This document shows, in pieces, positions 51,535 to 62,546 of a stretch of DNA of 64,000 nucleotides. Position numbers and translations under genes: made by a program. The DNA comes from Paludibacteraceae bacterium. Its GTDB lineage: Bacteria; Bacteroidota; Bacteroidia; Bacteroidales; Paludibacteraceae. The notes under the pieces were generated by a model, which saw nothing but the letters and a program-made list of their open reading frames with translations, was not told the origin of the DNA and made no database searches. Numbering within the stretch: position 1 is the first letter of the stretch; the number at the start of each line of letters is the position of its first letter. The DNA is taken from NCBI GenBank assembly GCA_017550335.1, contig JAFZPM010000022.1, positions 1 to 64,000 of the forward strand, read 5' to 3'.

Positions 51535-54500
51535 ATGTCTTCTATTGAAAATAAACAGAGAGTTAGTTTTGCCTCTGTCAAGAAACCGTTCGAGTATCCG
51601 GATTTTCTTGAAGTGCAATTAAAGTCGTTTAGGGATTTCTTCCAATTGGACACTCCTCCGGAGCAAAGGAAGAACGAGGGCATGTACAAGGTCTTCGCTG
51701 AGAATTTCCCTATCGCCGACACGCGTAACAATTTCGTCCTGGAATTCTTGGACTACTATATCGATCCTTCTCGTTATACAATCGACGAGTGTATCGAACG
51801 AGGCCTTACCTATTGTGTCCCTTTGAAGGCTAAGTTAAAGTTGTATTGTACGGATCCTGACCATGAGGATTTTGAGACAATTATCCAAGATGTCTATTTG
51901 GGGCAGATCCCTTATATGACGGACAAAGGAACCTTCGTCATCAACGGTGCCGAGCGCGTTGTCGTTTCCCAGTTGCATCGTTCCCCGGGCGTTTTCTTCG
52001 GACAGAGCATGCATGCGAACGGAACTAAACTCTATTCCGCTCGTATTATTCCGTTCAAGGGTTCATGGATCGAGTTCGCTACGGACATCAACAATGTCAT
52101 GTACGCCTACATCGACCGTAAGAAGAAATTACCGGTTACCACGCTCTTGCGTGCCATCGGATATGAAAGTGATAAAGATATTCTCGAAATATTCGGCCTG
52201 GCCGAGGAAATCAAGGTTTCCAAAGCTGGCTTGAAGAAGGTGGAGGGCAGAAAGCTCGCCGCTCGTGTCCTCAAGGCTTGGGTCGAGGATTTCGTTGATG
52301 AAGATACGGGTGAGGTCGTTTCCATCGAACGTCACGAGGTTGTCATCGACCGTGAGACGATCCTGGAAAAGGAACACCTCCAAATGATTCTCGACTCGGG
52401 TGTGCAGACAATCCTGCTCCACAAGGAGGACCAGAACCTCTCCGACTACGAGATCATTTACAATACTCTGCAAAAAGATTCCAGCAACTCCGAAAAGGAG
52501 GCTGTTTACTATATCTACCGCCAACTGCGTAACGCCGAGCCTGCGGATGAGAACGCCGCTCGCGAGGTGATCCAAAGTCTGTTCTTCTCCGAGAAGCGCT
52601 ACGACTTGGGTGAGGTTGGCCGTTACAGAATCAACAAGAAATTGGGTCTTAAGACTGACATGAGCGTGGGTGTCCTCACCAACGAGGATATCATCGAGAT
52701 CATCAAGTACTTGATCCAATTGATCAACTCCAAGGCTGATGTCGATGATATCGACCACTTGAGCAACCGTCGTGTCCGCACGGTGGGCGAGCAACTGTAC
52801 AACCAGTTCGGCGTCGGCTTGGCTCGTATGGCTAGAACAATCCGCGAGCGTATGAACGTCCGCGACAATGAGGTGTTCACTCCGATCGACTTGATCAACG
52901 CGAAGACGATCTCTTCCGTCATCAACTCCTTCTTCGGAACGAACGCCCTCTCCCAATTCATGGATCAGACGAACCCGCTTGCCGAGATCACTCACAAGCG
53001 TCGTCTCTCCGCCCTCGGTCCTGGTGGTCTTTCCCGTGAGCGCGCGGGCTTCGAGGTACGTGACGTGCACTACACGCACTACGGCCGCCTTTGCCCTATC
53101 GAGACGCCTGAGGGTCCGAACATCGGTTTGATCTCCTCTTTGTGTGTCTATGCGAAGATCAACGACCTCGGTTTCATCGAGACTCCTTACCGTATCGTGA
53201 AGGACGGAAAGGCTGATATCTCCGAGAACGGTGTACAATACATGACCGCTGAGGAAGAGGAGGGTAAGATCATCGCACAAGGTAACGCCGCATTGGACGA
53301 GAACGGTAACTTCTTGTCCGACAAGGTGAAGGCTCGTAAAGAGGGTGACTTCCCGGTCGTTCCTCCTTCAGAGTTGGATTTGATGGATGTCGCTCCTGCG
53401 CAGATCGCCTCTATCGCGGCTTCCCTCATTCCGTTCCTCGAGCATGACGATGCGAACCGTGCGTTGATGGGATCTAACATGATGCGCCAGGCTGTTCCTT
53501 TGTTGCGTACCGAGTCCCCTATCGTGGGTACGGGTATCGAGGCTCAGTTGGTGCGTGATTCACGTACTCAAATCGCCGCTGAGGGTGACGGTGTTGTTGA
53601 ATTCGTCGACGCTAGCGTCATCAAGGTGCGTTACGACAGAACCGAGGATGAGGAGTTCGTTAACTTCGACTCTTCTCTGAAGGAGTATGTCATCCCTAAG
53701 TTCAGAAAGACCAACCAAAGCACCACGATCGACTTGCGCCCTGTCGTTACGCGCGGACAACGTGTCACGAAGGGTCAGATCATGACGGAGGGTTACTCTA
53801 CCCAAGGTGGTGAGTTGGCTATCGGTAAGAACCTCTTGGTTGCCTTCATGCCTTGGAAGGGTTACAACTACGAGGATGCCATCGTTATCAACGAAAAGGT
53901 ATGTAAATACGATATATTCACCTCTGTCCATGTCGACGAATACCAGTTGGAGGTTCGTGAGACGAAGCGTGGATTGGAGGAGTTGACCGCAGATATCCCG
54001 AATGTCAGCGAGGACGCTACCCGCAACTTGGATGAGAACGGTATCATCCGTGTGGGTGCTTTCGTGGAGCCGGGCGATATCCTGATCGGTAAGATCACTC
54101 CTAAGGGTGAGTCGGATCCTTCTCCTGAGGAGAAGTTGCTCCGCGCCATCTTCGGTGACAAGGCCGGCGACGTGAAGGACGCTTCCTTGAAGGCTACCCC
54201 TTCTTTGCGTGGTGTGGTTGTCGACAAGAGATTGTTCTCTAAGGCGATGAAGACCCGCAAGTCACGCATGAGCGACAAGGCGATCCTGCCTAAGATCGAG
54301 GAGGAGTTCACGGAGAAAGCGACCGAATTGAAGAATATCTTGGTGGAGAAGCTTCAGGTGCTGACGAGCGGTAAGACTTCCCAGGGCGTGAAGGATTTCT
54401 TGGGCGCCGACGTGATCGCTAAGGGTGCCAAGTTCTCCAAGAAGGCTTTGGAAGAGATCGATTATACTACTGTCCAATTGAGCAAGTGGACATCCGACGC

Positions 54501-55347
54501 TCATAAGAACGATATGATCCATGACTTGATCATGAACTATATCAGAAAGTACAAGGAGTTGGATGCTGTGAACAAGCGTAAGAAGTTCAACGTCATGATC
54601 GGTGACGAACTTCCTGCAGGAATCGTTCAATTGGTGAAGGTTTATATTGCTAAGAAACGTAAGATCCGTGTGGGTGACAAGATGGCCGGTCGTCACGGTA
54701 ACAAGGGTATCGTCTCTCGTATCGTTAGACAGGAGGATATGCCATTCTTGCCGGACGGAACACCAGTGGACATCGTGTTGAACCCGTTGGGTGTGCCTTC
54801 CCGTATGAACTTGGGTCAGATCTTCGAGACCGTGCTCGGATGGGCTGGTATGAAGTTGGGCTGCAAGTTCGCCACACCAATCTTCGATGGTGCCACTTTG
54901 GACGACTTGAACGAGTGGACGGACAAGGCGGGTCTCCCAAGATACGGTAAGACTTACTTGTGCGATGGTGGCACAGGAGAGCGTTTCGACCAACCTGCGA
55001 CTGTCGGCGTCATCTATATGTTGAAGCTGGGTCACATGGTCGACGACAAGATGCACGCACGTTCCATCGGTCCTTACTCGTTGATTACTCAACAACCTCT
55101 TGGTGGTAAGGCGCAGTTCGGTGGACAGCGTTTCGGAGAGATGGAGGTCTGGGCTATCGAGGCATTCGGTGCGTCCCACGTCCTTCAGGAGATCTTGACC
55201 ATCAAGTCAGACGACGTGACGGGTCGTGCCCGCGCGTACGAGTCGATCGTCAAGGGCGAGCCTATGCCGCCTGCAGGTATTCCAGAGTCTTTGAACGTGT
55301 TGTTGCACGAGTTGAGAGGTCTGGGCTTGAGTATAACGCTTGAATAA
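51535..55347 (+). CDS. rpoB: RNA polymerase beta subunit
   Basis: A 1270-residue subunit of RNA polymerase. The rifampicin region is intact ([20 protein letters not shown], then [13 protein letters not shown]). The active-site-near segment [12 protein letters not shown] and the C-terminal [16 protein letters not shown] are normal. Residues around 240-420 hold lineage-type insertions. Confidence 0.99.
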   Translation: MSSIENKQRVSFASVKKPFEYPDFLEVQLKSFRDFFQLDTPPEQRKNEGMYKVFAENFPIADTRNNFVLEFLDYYIDPSRYTIDECIERGLTYCVPLKAKLKLYCTDPDHEDFETIIQDVYLGQIPYMTDKGTFVINGAERVVVSQLHRSPGVFFGQSMHANGTKLYSARIIPFKGSWIEFATDINNVMYAYIDRKKKLPVTTLLRAIGYESDKDILEIFGLAEEIKVSKAGLKKVEGRKLAARVLKAWVEDFVDEDTGEVVSIERHEVVIDRETILEKEHLQMILDSGVQTILLHKEDQNLSDYEIIYNTLQKDSSNSEKEAVYYIYRQLRNAEPADENAAREVIQSLFFSEKRYDLGEVGRYRINKKLGLKTDMSVGVLTNEDIIEIIKYLIQLINSKADVDDIDHLSNRRVRTVGEQLYNQFGVGLARMARTIRERMNVRDNEVFTPIDLINAKTISSVINSFFGTNALSQFMDQTNPLAEITHKRRLSALGPGGLSRERAGFEVRDVHYTHYGRLCPIETPEGPNIGLISSLCVYAKINDLGFIETPYRIVKDGKADISENGVQYMTAEEEEGKIIAQGNAALDENGNFLSDKVKARKEGDFPVVPPSELDLMDVAPAQIASIAASLIPFLEHDDANRALMGSNMMRQAVPLLRTESPIVGTGIEAQLVRDSRTQIAAEGDGVVEFVDASVIKVRYDRTEDEEFVNFDSSLKEYVIPKFRKTNQSTTIDLRPVVTRGQRVTKGQIMTEGYSTQGGELAIGKNLLVAFMPWKGYNYEDAIVINEKVCKYDIFTSVHVDEYQLEVRETKRGLEELTADIPNVSEDATRNLDENGIIRVGAFVEPGDILIGKITPKGESDPSPEEKLLRAIFGDKAGDVKDASLKATPSLRGVVVDKRLFSKAMKTRKSRMSDKAILPKIEEEFTEKATELKNILVEKLQVLTSGKTSQGVKDFLGADVIAKGAKFSKKALEEIDYTTVQLSKWTSDAHKNDMIHDLIMNYIRKYKELDAVNKRKKFNVMIGDELPAGIVQLVKVYIAKKRKIRVGDKMAGRHGNKGIVSRIVRQEDMPFLPDGTPVDIVLNPLGVPSRMNLGQIFETVLGWAGMKLGCKFATPIFDGATLDDLNEWTDKAGLPRYGKTYLCDGGTGERFDQPATVGVIYMLKLGHMVDDKMHARSIGPYSLITQQPLGGKAQFGGQRFGEMEVWAIEAFGASHVLQEILTIKSDDVTGRARAYESIVKGEPMPPAGIPESLNVLLHELRGLGLSITLE

Positions 55348-55374
55348 TTAGTATAACTCTTTTCAATATAAAAT

Positions 55375-58300
55375 ATGGCTTTTAAAAAAGATAATAAGAT
55401 AAAGAGTAATTTCACTAAGATTACCATTGGCTTGGCTTCTCCTGAGGAGATTCTCGAAGAGTCAAGCGGTGAGGTGTTAAAACCGGAAACCATCAATTAC
55501 AGAACTTACAAGCCTGAACGTGACGGTCTGTTCTGCGAGAGGATTTTCGGTCCGGTGAAGGATTACGAGTGCCATTGCGGTAAGTACAAGCGTATCCGTT
55601 ACAAGGGTATCGTGTGCGACCGTTGTGGTGTGGAAGTCACTGAGAAGAAGGTGCGTCGTGAGCGTATGGGACATATCCAGCTCGTCGTTCCGGTAGCGCA
55701 CATCTGGTACTTCCGCTCTTTGCCAAACAAAATCGGATATTTGTTGGGTATGCCGACAAAGAAATTGGATGCGGTTATCTATTATGAGCGTTATGTTGTC
55801 ATTCAACCAGGTATCATGGAGAGTGAGGGCATCGCAGAGCAGGATCTGCTCACCGAGGAGGAGTACTTGGACATCGTGGACAAGCTTCCTAAGGAGAACC
55901 AGATGCTGGAGGATACCGATCCTAATAAATTCATCGCGAAGATGGGTGCCGAGGCTATCTACGACATGTTGCAGCGTGTCGACCTCGATTCCCTCTCCTT
56001 CGAGTTGAGGAACCGCGCTGGTCAGGAGTCTTCCCAACAGCGTAAGACCGAGGCTTTGAAGCGTCTTCAGGTGGTGGAGGCTTTCCGTGCGTCTAACGGT
56101 AAGAACAAGCCTGAGTGGATGATCGTGAAGATCGTCCCTGTCATCCCGCCTGAGCTGCGTCCGTTGGTTCCATTGGATGGTGGACGTTTCGCCACTTCCG
56201 ACTTGAACGATTTGTACCGCCGTGTCATCATACGTAACAACCGTCTGAAGAGACTGATCGAGATCAAGGCTCCTGAGGTTATCCTCCGTAACGAGAAGCG
56301 TATGTTGCAGGAGGCTGTCGACTCCTTGTTCGACAACTCCCGTAAGTCTAGCGCGGTGAAGACGGATGCTAACCGTCCGTTGAAGTCTTTGTCAGACTCC
56401 TTGAAGGGTAAGCAAGGACGTTTCCGTCAGAACTTGTTGGGTAAGCGTGTTGACTACTCCGCTCGTTCCGTTATCGTCGTTGGCCCTGAGTTGAAGATGC
56501 ATGAGTGCGGTTTGCCTAAGGATATGGCGGCCGAGCTATATAAGCCATTTGTGATCCGTAAGCTGATCGAGCGTGGTATCGTCAAGACGGTGAAATCCGC
56601 TAAGAAGATCGTCGATCGTAAGGATCCGGTGGTTTGGGATATCCTCGAGTACGTGATGAAAGGTCACCCTGTTCTCTTGAACCGTGCCCCGACATTGCAC
56701 CGTTTGGGTATCCAGGCCTTCCAGCCTAAGATGATCGAGGGTAAGGCTATCCAATTGCACCCGTTGGCTTGTACCGCGTTCAACGCCGACTTCGACGGTG
56801 ACCAGATGGCCGTTCACTTGCCTTTGGGTAACGAGGCTGTTTTGGAGGCTCAAATGTTGATGCTCGCTTCCCATAATATCTTGAACCCTGCGAACGGTTC
56901 GCCTATCACGGTGCCTTCTCAGGACATGGTGTTGGGATTGTACTATATCACTAAACCACGTGCCGGCGCTTTGGGCGAAGGTCTGACCTTCTACGGTGTG
57001 GAGGAGGCTCATATCGCTTACAACGAGAAGAAAGTGGCTCTCCATGCACCTATCAAGGTGATCGTGAAGGATTTGAACGATAAGGGCGAATTGGTGGATA
57101 CGATGGTCGAGACGACTGTCGGACGTCTGATCTTCAACGAGAACGTGCCGCCTGAGGTGGGTTACGTGAACACGTTGATCACCAAGAAGTCTCTCCGTGA
57201 CATCATCGGTAACGTGATCAAGGTTTGTGGTGTGGCTCGTACGGCTCAGTTCCTCGACGATATCAAGAATCTCGGTTACTACATGGCCTTCAGAGGTTGC
57301 TTGTCATTTAACCTCGAGAACGTGATCATCCCTAAGGAGAAAGAGGAGTTGGTACAGAAGGGTTATAAGGAGGTTGAGGAGATCATGAACAACTATAACA
57401 TGGGCTTCATCACCTATAACGAGCGTTACAACCAGATCATCGATACTTGGACGCACATCAACGCCGAGTTGTCTAACATCTTGATGAAGACGATTTCTTC
57501 CGATGATCAAGGATTCAACTCAGTATACATGATGCTTGACTCCGGAGCCCGTGGTTCTAAGGAGCAGATCCGTCAGCTGTCCGGTATGCGTGGTTTGATG
57601 GCTAAGCCTCAAAAGGCGGGTGCCGAGGGCGGTCAGATCATCGAGAACCCAATTCTTTCCAACTTTAAGGAGGGTCTTTCCGTGTTGGAGTACTTCATCT
57701 CTACGCACGGTGCTCGTAAGGGTCTTGCCGATACCGCCTTGAAGACGGCCGACGCAGGTTACTTGACCCGTCGTCTTGTTGACGTATCCCACGATGTGAT
57801 CATCAACGAGGAGGATTGCGGTACGTTGCGTGGTCTGGTTTGTACGGAATTGAAGAATAATGAGGAGGTTGTTGCCTCTTTGTATGATAGAATTTTGGGT
57901 CGTGTCTCTGTTCATGACATCATCCATCCATTGACGGGCGAGGTGATTGTCCGCTCTGGTGAGGAGATCCGTGAGGATGCGGCTCAGATCATCCAAGACT
58001 CTCCGATCGAGCGTGTTGAGATCCGTTCGGTATTGACTTGTGAGTCTAAGAAGGGTGTCTGCGCGAAGTGTTACGGACGTAACCTCGCTACGGGCCGTCT
58101 GGTTCACAAGGGTGAGGCTGTCGGTGTCATCGCCGCCCAGTCTATCGGTGAGCCTGGTACTCAGTTGACACTCCGTACGTTCCACGTCGGTGGTGTCGCC
58201 GGTAACATCGCCGCTGAGTCTGGTATCGTTTCCCGCTACGAAGGTAACGTTGAGATCGACGAGCTTCGTACGGTTGATTCGGAGGATGAGAACGGCAATC

Positions 58301-59670
58301 AGATCAAGATCGTCGTTAGCCGTTACACGGAGATGAGGATTGTTGATCCTAACACGAAGATCGCCCTTACTACGGCCAATATCCCTTATGGTGCCAAATT
58401 GTACGTCCAGGACGGACAGAAGGTTTCCAAGGGTGACAAGGTCTGCGAATGGGACCCATTCAACGCTGTGATCATCACGGAGGTGGCTGGTAAGATCTCG
58501 TTCGACAATGTCATCGAGAACGTTACTTACAAGACGGAGTCCGATGAAACGACCGGTTTGAAGGAGAAGATCATCATCGAGTCCAAGGATAAGACGAAGG
58601 TGCCTGAGGCACGTATCGTGGATTCCAAGGGTAATGTCGTGAAGTCTTATAGCTTGCCTGTGGGCGCCCATGTCATTGTCGATGACAAGGATAACGTGAA
58701 GACAGGTCAGCTCTTGGTTAAGATCCCTCGCGCCGTCGGTAAGGCGGGCGATATCACGGGAGGTCTCCCTCGTGTGACGGAGTTGTTCGAGGCACGTAAC
58801 CCATCCAACCCGGCTGTCGTTTCTGAAATCGACGGTGAGGTGACCTTCGGTAAGATCAAACGTGGTAACCGTGAAATCACTGTCACTTCCAAGACGGGTG
58901 ACGTTCATAAATACCTCGTTCCATTGTCCAAGCAAATCTTGGTACAGGAGAACGACTATGTACGCGCTGGTACCGCACTCTCTGACGGTGCGATCACTCC
59001 ATCGGATATCTTGGCCATCAAGGGTCCTACCGCTGTACAAGAGTATATCGTGAACGAGGTGCAGGATGTGTACCGTCTGCAGGGTGTGAAGATCAACGAT
59101 AAGCACTTCGAGGTGATCGTGCGCCAAATGATGCGTAAGGTCGAGATCGAGGATGCGGGTGATACTCGCTTCTTGGAGAAGGAAATCGTCGACAAGCTCG
59201 AATTCATGGAGGAGAACGATAGAATCTACGGCAAGAAGGTCGTGACCGACGCAGGTGATTCCGAGAACCTGAAACCTGGTCAGATCGTGACTGTCCGCAA
59301 GCTGAGGGACGAGAACAGTATGCTGAAACGCCGCGACTTGAAACCGGTTGTGACGCGTGACGCTGTCCCTGCCATCTCTTCTCAGATTCTTCAAGGTATC
59401 ACACGTGCCGCTTTGCAGACGACAAGCTTCATGTCTGCGGCTTCATTCCAGGAGACCACAAAGGTCTTGAACGATGCGGCTATCCGCGGTAAGGTGGATT
59501 ACTTGGAGGGTATGAAGGAGAACGTGATCTGCGGTCACTTGATTCCTGCAGGTACGGGACAAAGAGACTTCGATCGCCTGATCGTGGGTTCTAAGGAAGA
59601 GATGGAGCCTCTCTATGGACCATCTTCCTCTAGCCTGGAGCCTGCTTCCGAGAACGAGGATGAGAATTAA
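55375..59670 (+). CDS. rpoC: RNA polymerase beta' subunit
   Basis: A 1431-residue catalytic subunit. The N-terminal zinc site is CHCGKYKR...CDRCG (about 62-83). The Mg-binding motif [15 protein letters not shown] is at about 464-478. A second zinc site lies in [15 protein letters not shown]. The trigger-loop region TLRTFHVGG is intact. It begins 27 nt after rpoB. Confidence 0.99.
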   Translation: MAFKKDNKIKSNFTKITIGLASPEEILEESSGEVLKPETINYRTYKPERDGLFCERIFGPVKDYECHCGKYKRIRYKGIVCDRCGVEVTEKKVRRERMGHIQLVVPVAHIWYFRSLPNKIGYLLGMPTKKLDAVIYYERYVVIQPGIMESEGIAEQDLLTEEEYLDIVDKLPKENQMLEDTDPNKFIAKMGAEAIYDMLQRVDLDSLSFELRNRAGQESSQQRKTEALKRLQVVEAFRASNGKNKPEWMIVKIVPVIPPELRPLVPLDGGRFATSDLNDLYRRVIIRNNRLKRLIEIKAPEVILRNEKRMLQEAVDSLFDNSRKSSAVKTDANRPLKSLSDSLKGKQGRFRQNLLGKRVDYSARSVIVVGPELKMHECGLPKDMAAELYKPFVIRKLIERGIVKTVKSAKKIVDRKDPVVWDILEYVMKGHPVLLNRAPTLHRLGIQAFQPKMIEGKAIQLHPLACTAFNADFDGDQMAVHLPLGNEAVLEAQMLMLASHNILNPANGSPITVPSQDMVLGLYYITKPRAGALGEGLTFYGVEEAHIAYNEKKVALHAPIKVIVKDLNDKGELVDTMVETTVGRLIFNENVPPEVGYVNTLITKKSLRDIIGNVIKVCGVARTAQFLDDIKNLGYYMAFRGCLSFNLENVIIPKEKEELVQKGYKEVEEIMNNYNMGFITYNERYNQIIDTWTHINAELSNILMKTISSDDQGFNSVYMMLDSGARGSKEQIRQLSGMRGLMAKPQKAGAEGGQIIENPILSNFKEGLSVLEYFISTHGARKGLADTALKTADAGYLTRRLVDVSHDVIINEEDCGTLRGLVCTELKNNEEVVASLYDRILGRVSVHDIIHPLTGEVIVRSGEEIREDAAQIIQDSPIERVEIRSVLTCESKKGVCAKCYGRNLATGRLVHKGEAVGVIAAQSIGEPGTQLTLRTFHVGGVAGNIAAESGIVSRYEGNVEIDELRTVDSEDENGNQIKIVVSRYTEMRIVDPNTKIALTTANIPYGAKLYVQDGQKVSKGDKVCEWDPFNAVIITEVAGKISFDNVIENVTYKTESDETTGLKEKIIIESKDKTKVPEARIVDSKGNVVKSYSLPVGAHVIVDDKDNVKTGQLLVKIPRAVGKAGDITGGLPRVTELFEARNPSNPAVVSEIDGEVTFGKIKRGNREITVTSKTGDVHKYLVPLSKQILVQENDYVRAGTALSDGAITPSDILAIKGPTAVQEYIVNEVQDVYRLQGVKINDKHFEVIVRQMMRKVEIEDAGDTRFLEKEIVDKLEFMEENDRIYGKKVVTDAGDSENLKPGQIVTVRKLRDENSMLKRRDLKPVVTRDAVPAISSQILQGITRAALQTTSFMSAASFQETTKVLNDAAIRGKVDYLEGMKENVICGHLIPAGTGQRDFDRLIVGSKEEMEPLYGPSSSSLEPASENEDEN

Positions 59671-59697
59671 TTAGATTTTAAATCTGAATGAATAGGG

Positions 59698-59723
59698 GAG
59701 GACTGACTGTTTAGTTGGTCCTC
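59698..59723 (+). terminator. Hairpin after rpoC
   Basis: An 11-bp stem (two G-T pairs), GAGGACTGACT/AGTTGGTCCTC, loop GTTT, lies 27 nt after rpoC. It is followed by TCTTCG rather than a T run, so termination may be partial, and the DUF3467 gene may be cotranscribed. Confidence 0.55.
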
Positions 59724-59742
59724 TCTTCGTAAAAAATAGTTT

Positions 59743-60069
59743 ATGGATATGGAAGACAATGACAAGAAACAGTTGAGCATCGAGATCAGCGAGGCCGTTG
59801 CTGAGGGCGTGTATTCTAATATGGCGATCATATCACACTCCTCGTCGGAGTTCGTGGTCGATTTCCTCCGCATCTTGCCGAACACACCGAAGGCGAAGGT
59901 TAAATCACGTGTCATCCTGACACCCGAACATGCGAAGCGCCTAATGCTTGCCTTGCAGAACAACCTGCAGAAATACGAGGAAAGGTATGGGACCATCAAT
60001 GGGGACGATGATCCTCGTGTTGCCATGCCGTTTAACTTCAACACATTCAATGGCGGGGGAGAAGCGTAA
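59743..60069 (+). CDS. DUF3467 protein
   Basis: A 108-residue conserved protein of unknown function (DUF3467). The pattern IEISEAVAEGVYSNMAIISH, SSEFVVDFLRILP, KVKSRVILTPEHAKRLMLAL, ending in an Asn/Gly-rich tail, is typical. The placement directly after rpoC is recurrent in Bacteroidetes as far as I recall. It may start at 59743 or 59749. Confidence 0.88.
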   Translation: MDMEDNDKKQLSIEISEAVAEGVYSNMAIISHSSSEFVVDFLRILPNTPKAKVKSRVILTPEHAKRLMLALQNNLQKYEERYGTINGDDDPRVAMPFNFNTFNGGGEA

Positions 60070-60239
60070 AGCCATGTGCTCCATCGCTAGGGATGTCCTG
60101 CCCGCTCCCCCCCCCTCGGGTATCGTGGGGGCTACGGCCTGACTCGGAGGTGATCTCTGACCGCCTCTCCTTCATGCTTAGGACGAGATGTGGACTCCGG
60201 AAATATAGATCGAAAAAATCGAAATATTCTTGTAAGTTT
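60070..60239 (+). other. Gene-free GC-rich stretch with a C9 tract
   Basis: About 130 GC-rich bases after the DUF3467 stop contain a run of nine C residues (60107-60115) and small stems such as GAGGT...GCCTC. The rest is AT-rich promoter DNA. No ORF or known RNA family is recognised. Confidence 0.4.
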
Positions 60240-60269
60240 TTTGTATAAGTAAAAAAAATATTATATTTG
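60240..60269 (+). promoter_or_regulatory. Promoter of the small exported protein gene
   Basis: TTTG (60240-60243), an 18-nt spacer, TATATTTG (60262-60269). The start codon follows after 26 nt. Confidence 0.75.
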
Positions 60270-60295
60270 TCGTTATAATATAAAAATTCGGTATC

Positions 60296-60652
60296 ATGAA
60301 AAAGATATTGTTGTCAGTAATACTTGGTGCTGTTTCGTTATCAGCACTCCCGGAAGACGGTGAGTTCATGAAGGTCGCAGGCGATAAGATCCTCGTGGAT
60401 GGATCCAAACGTTGTTTCCAGATTCGCAAAGGACATGCGAGACGTGATATGACGGAATGGACTCCTTACTGCGGCGAGTTCTCTAATTTCTACTATGTGG
60501 AGGGGTACCAATATACGATGTTCGTTGAGAAATATGACCCACAGGCAGATACTATCCGTGTGATCAAGACGGTTGCGCGTGATAATAGTGAGGAGTATTT
60601 CCGTCTGCAGAAATTGCGTGAGAAACAAAAAGCTCACAAGAAGAATAATTAA
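60296..60652 (+). CDS. Small exported protein, possibly DUF4377-like
   Basis: A 118-residue protein with a likely signal peptide (MKKILLSVILGAVSLSALPE). The central part has a charged segment and the strand EGYQYTMFVEKYDP, with TIRVIKTVARDNS after it. This recalls DUF4377-type domains, but the match is tentative. A basic C-terminal tail (LREKQKAHKKNN) is present. It has its own promoter and terminator. Confidence 0.7.
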   Translation: MKKILLSVILGAVSLSALPEDGEFMKVAGDKILVDGSKRCFQIRKGHARRDMTEWTPYCGEFSNFYYVEGYQYTMFVEKYDPQADTIRVIKTVARDNSEEYFRLQKLREKQKAHKKNN

Positions 60653-60702
60653 TGTGCGTGCCAACACCTTTCTTTCCCATGGGAGGCAGGTGTGAAATGA
60701 TA

Positions 60703-60734
60703 GGGAGCGTGTCGGAATGATACGCTCTTTTTTT
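60703..60734 (+). terminator. Terminator of the small exported protein gene
   Basis: The stem GAGCGT/ACGCTC encloses GTCGGAATGAT and is followed by seven T residues. Confidence 0.85.
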
Positions 60735-60803
60735 CTTCGTTGGGGTGGATGGTGTGCACCGTGGATTGGTCTTGCTAAAGCCTGCATGGTTAATTGTTTG
60801 TGA

Positions 60804-62540
60804 TTGAGTAAGTTGGGTGAGTTAAAACAAATATTCCGTTTTTTGAGGCCGCATTGGAAATGGGCGGTCCTATCCCCTTTGTTTGTGGCTACCGAGGTCG
60901 TGGCTGAACTATTGCAACCCTATATCATGGCTGTCATCGTCAACGAGGGTGTGCTTGGCGGAAATGCTTCCCTAATCGTCCCTATGGGCATTCGGATGGT
61001 CGTGGTGGCTCTGTTGGGCATGGTAGGCGGTATCTTGTCCATCTACGCCGCAGGGACGGTCTCGTATCGGATGGGGGCAGATATGCGTTCCGCGCTCTTC
61101 CGTAAGACGTTGAACCTCTCTTTCCATGATATGGATAAGCTGCGGATCGGCTCCTTGATTACCCGCATGACCTCCGATGTGCAGCGCGTGCAGGGCGTGG
61201 TACAAGCCTCCATGCGTCTGCTGTTCCGTTTCCCGATCCTTTTCGTGGGGGCGGTTTCCATGATGCTCATGGTCCATCTGGGGCTCTCCTCCGTGCTTTT
61301 CGTCCTCTTGCCCGTGCTGATCTTCACCATCGTCCGGATTCTGAAGCATGCGTACCCGCAGATACTTCATATACAGAATGTTACGGATAGACAAAATACG
61401 ATTGTGCAGGAGTATATAGCTGGCATCCGTGTGGTGAAGTCTTCCGTGAATGAATCCGCCGAGGCGGAACGGTTCAAGACGAACAATGATGAGCTGGTCG
61501 ATCGATCCCTCCGTGTGGCGAAGTGGATGACGTTGCTGTGGCCCGTCATGTCTTTGTTGCTGAATATAGGCATCGCCGTGATTGTCTACTATGGGGCCCG
61601 CCTTATGGAGCTGGGCGAGGTCAATGTGGGTGACATCATGGCTTGCGTCAACTATATGGCGCAGATTCTCCTCTCCTTGCTGATGGCCTCTCATATCATC
61701 GTCTCTATCACGGAGGCGAGGGCTTCCATGTCACGCGTCGACGATGTGCTCTCCGCTTCGGAGTGCCAGGTGTCGGGGCGTGGTGACGGGACGCTAGTCT
61801 CGTCGGATGCCGCCATCGTGTTCGACCACGTGTCGTTCGCCTACGAGGGGGACAAGAGCGTCGGGAAGGAGGTCCTGAGTGATCTCTGTTTCTCTGTGGG
61901 AAAGGGGGAAACACTCGCCGTTGTAGGTGGTACGGGTTCCGGTAAGTCTACTGTCGCGAGCCTATTGGCCCGTTTCTATCAACCCTCCTCTGGAACGATA
62001 TGGTTGAATGGCACTGAATTGAACGACTATGGTGAGGAGCCCCTGCGGCGGATGGTGGGGATGGTGATGCAGGACGCTCTGCTCTTCTCCGGCACGTTGC
62101 GGGATAACCTGCGCTGGGGGAACCTCTCCGCCACGGATGAGGATTTGCTTCAGGCCTGTGGAAAGGCACAGATCGCTGACTTCGTCAAGTCCCTTCCGGA
62201 AGGTTTGGATTACCTTGTCAGCCAAAAAGGCATGAACCTCTCCGGTGGGCAACGACAACGTTTCTCCATCGCCCGGGTCTTGGTGGGGAATTATGATGTA
62301 TTGGTCTTTGACGATTGCCTGAGTGCGGTCGATGTGCGCACCGACCTGCTGATCCGTAAGGAGTTGGCGAAGGTGCCTGCCACGAAGGTGGTCATCACCC
62401 AACGGATGGCTTCCGTCCGCAATGCGGATAAGATATTGGTTCTGGACCAGGGGCGCATCGCCGCCCAAGGCACGCATGAGGAGTTGTACGCTTCCTGCGG
62501 TTTGTACAAGGATATGTGTGATAAACAGATGAACGTGTGA
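60804..62540 (+). CDS. ABC exporter half-transporter, subunit with degenerate catalytic site
   Basis: A 578-residue half-transporter with an N-terminal six-helix membrane domain (about 1-310) and a C-terminal ATPase domain. Walker A is GGTGSGKST (about 376-384) and the signature is LSGGQRQR (about 478-485). After the Walker B strand (VLVFDD) the usual catalytic Glu is Asp (DDCLSAVD). Such a change is typical of one half of heterodimeric exporters. The next gene encodes the second half 6 nt later, so the two should form one exporter in the inner membrane. The substrate is unknown (drugs, lipids or peptides). The start codon is TTG at 60804; no ATG is close by. Confidence 0.9.
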   Translation: MSKLGELKQIFRFLRPHWKWAVLSPLFVATEVVAELLQPYIMAVIVNEGVLGGNASLIVPMGIRMVVVALLGMVGGILSIYAAGTVSYRMGADMRSALFRKTLNLSFHDMDKLRIGSLITRMTSDVQRVQGVVQASMRLLFRFPILFVGAVSMMLMVHLGLSSVLFVLLPVLIFTIVRILKHAYPQILHIQNVTDRQNTIVQEYIAGIRVVKSSVNESAEAERFKTNNDELVDRSLRVAKWMTLLWPVMSLLLNIGIAVIVYYGARLMELGEVNVGDIMACVNYMAQILLSLLMASHIIVSITEARASMSRVDDVLSASECQVSGRGDGTLVSSDAAIVFDHVSFAYEGDKSVGKEVLSDLCFSVGKGETLAVVGGTGSGKSTVASLLARFYQPSSGTIWLNGTELNDYGEEPLRRMVGMVMQDALLFSGTLRDNLRWGNLSATDEDLLQACGKAQIADFVKSLPEGLDYLVSQKGMNLSGGQRQRFSIARVLVGNYDVLVFDDCLSAVDVRTDLLIRKELAKVPATKVVITQRMASVRNADKILVLDQGRIAAQGTHEELYASCGLYKDMCDKQMNV

Positions 62541-62546
62541 CGATAT

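Noticed and set aside
57520..59394. Long minus-strand ORF (624 codons) opposite rpoC
   Set aside because: It is the antisense shadow of a conserved gene with strong codon bias. Its product is low-complexity Leu/Asp/Thr/Arg-rich and has no start signal or promoter.
60100..60180. Riboswitch before the small exported protein gene
   Set aside because: The G/C-rich stems do not match any riboswitch core I know, and the promoter of that gene lies downstream of them.
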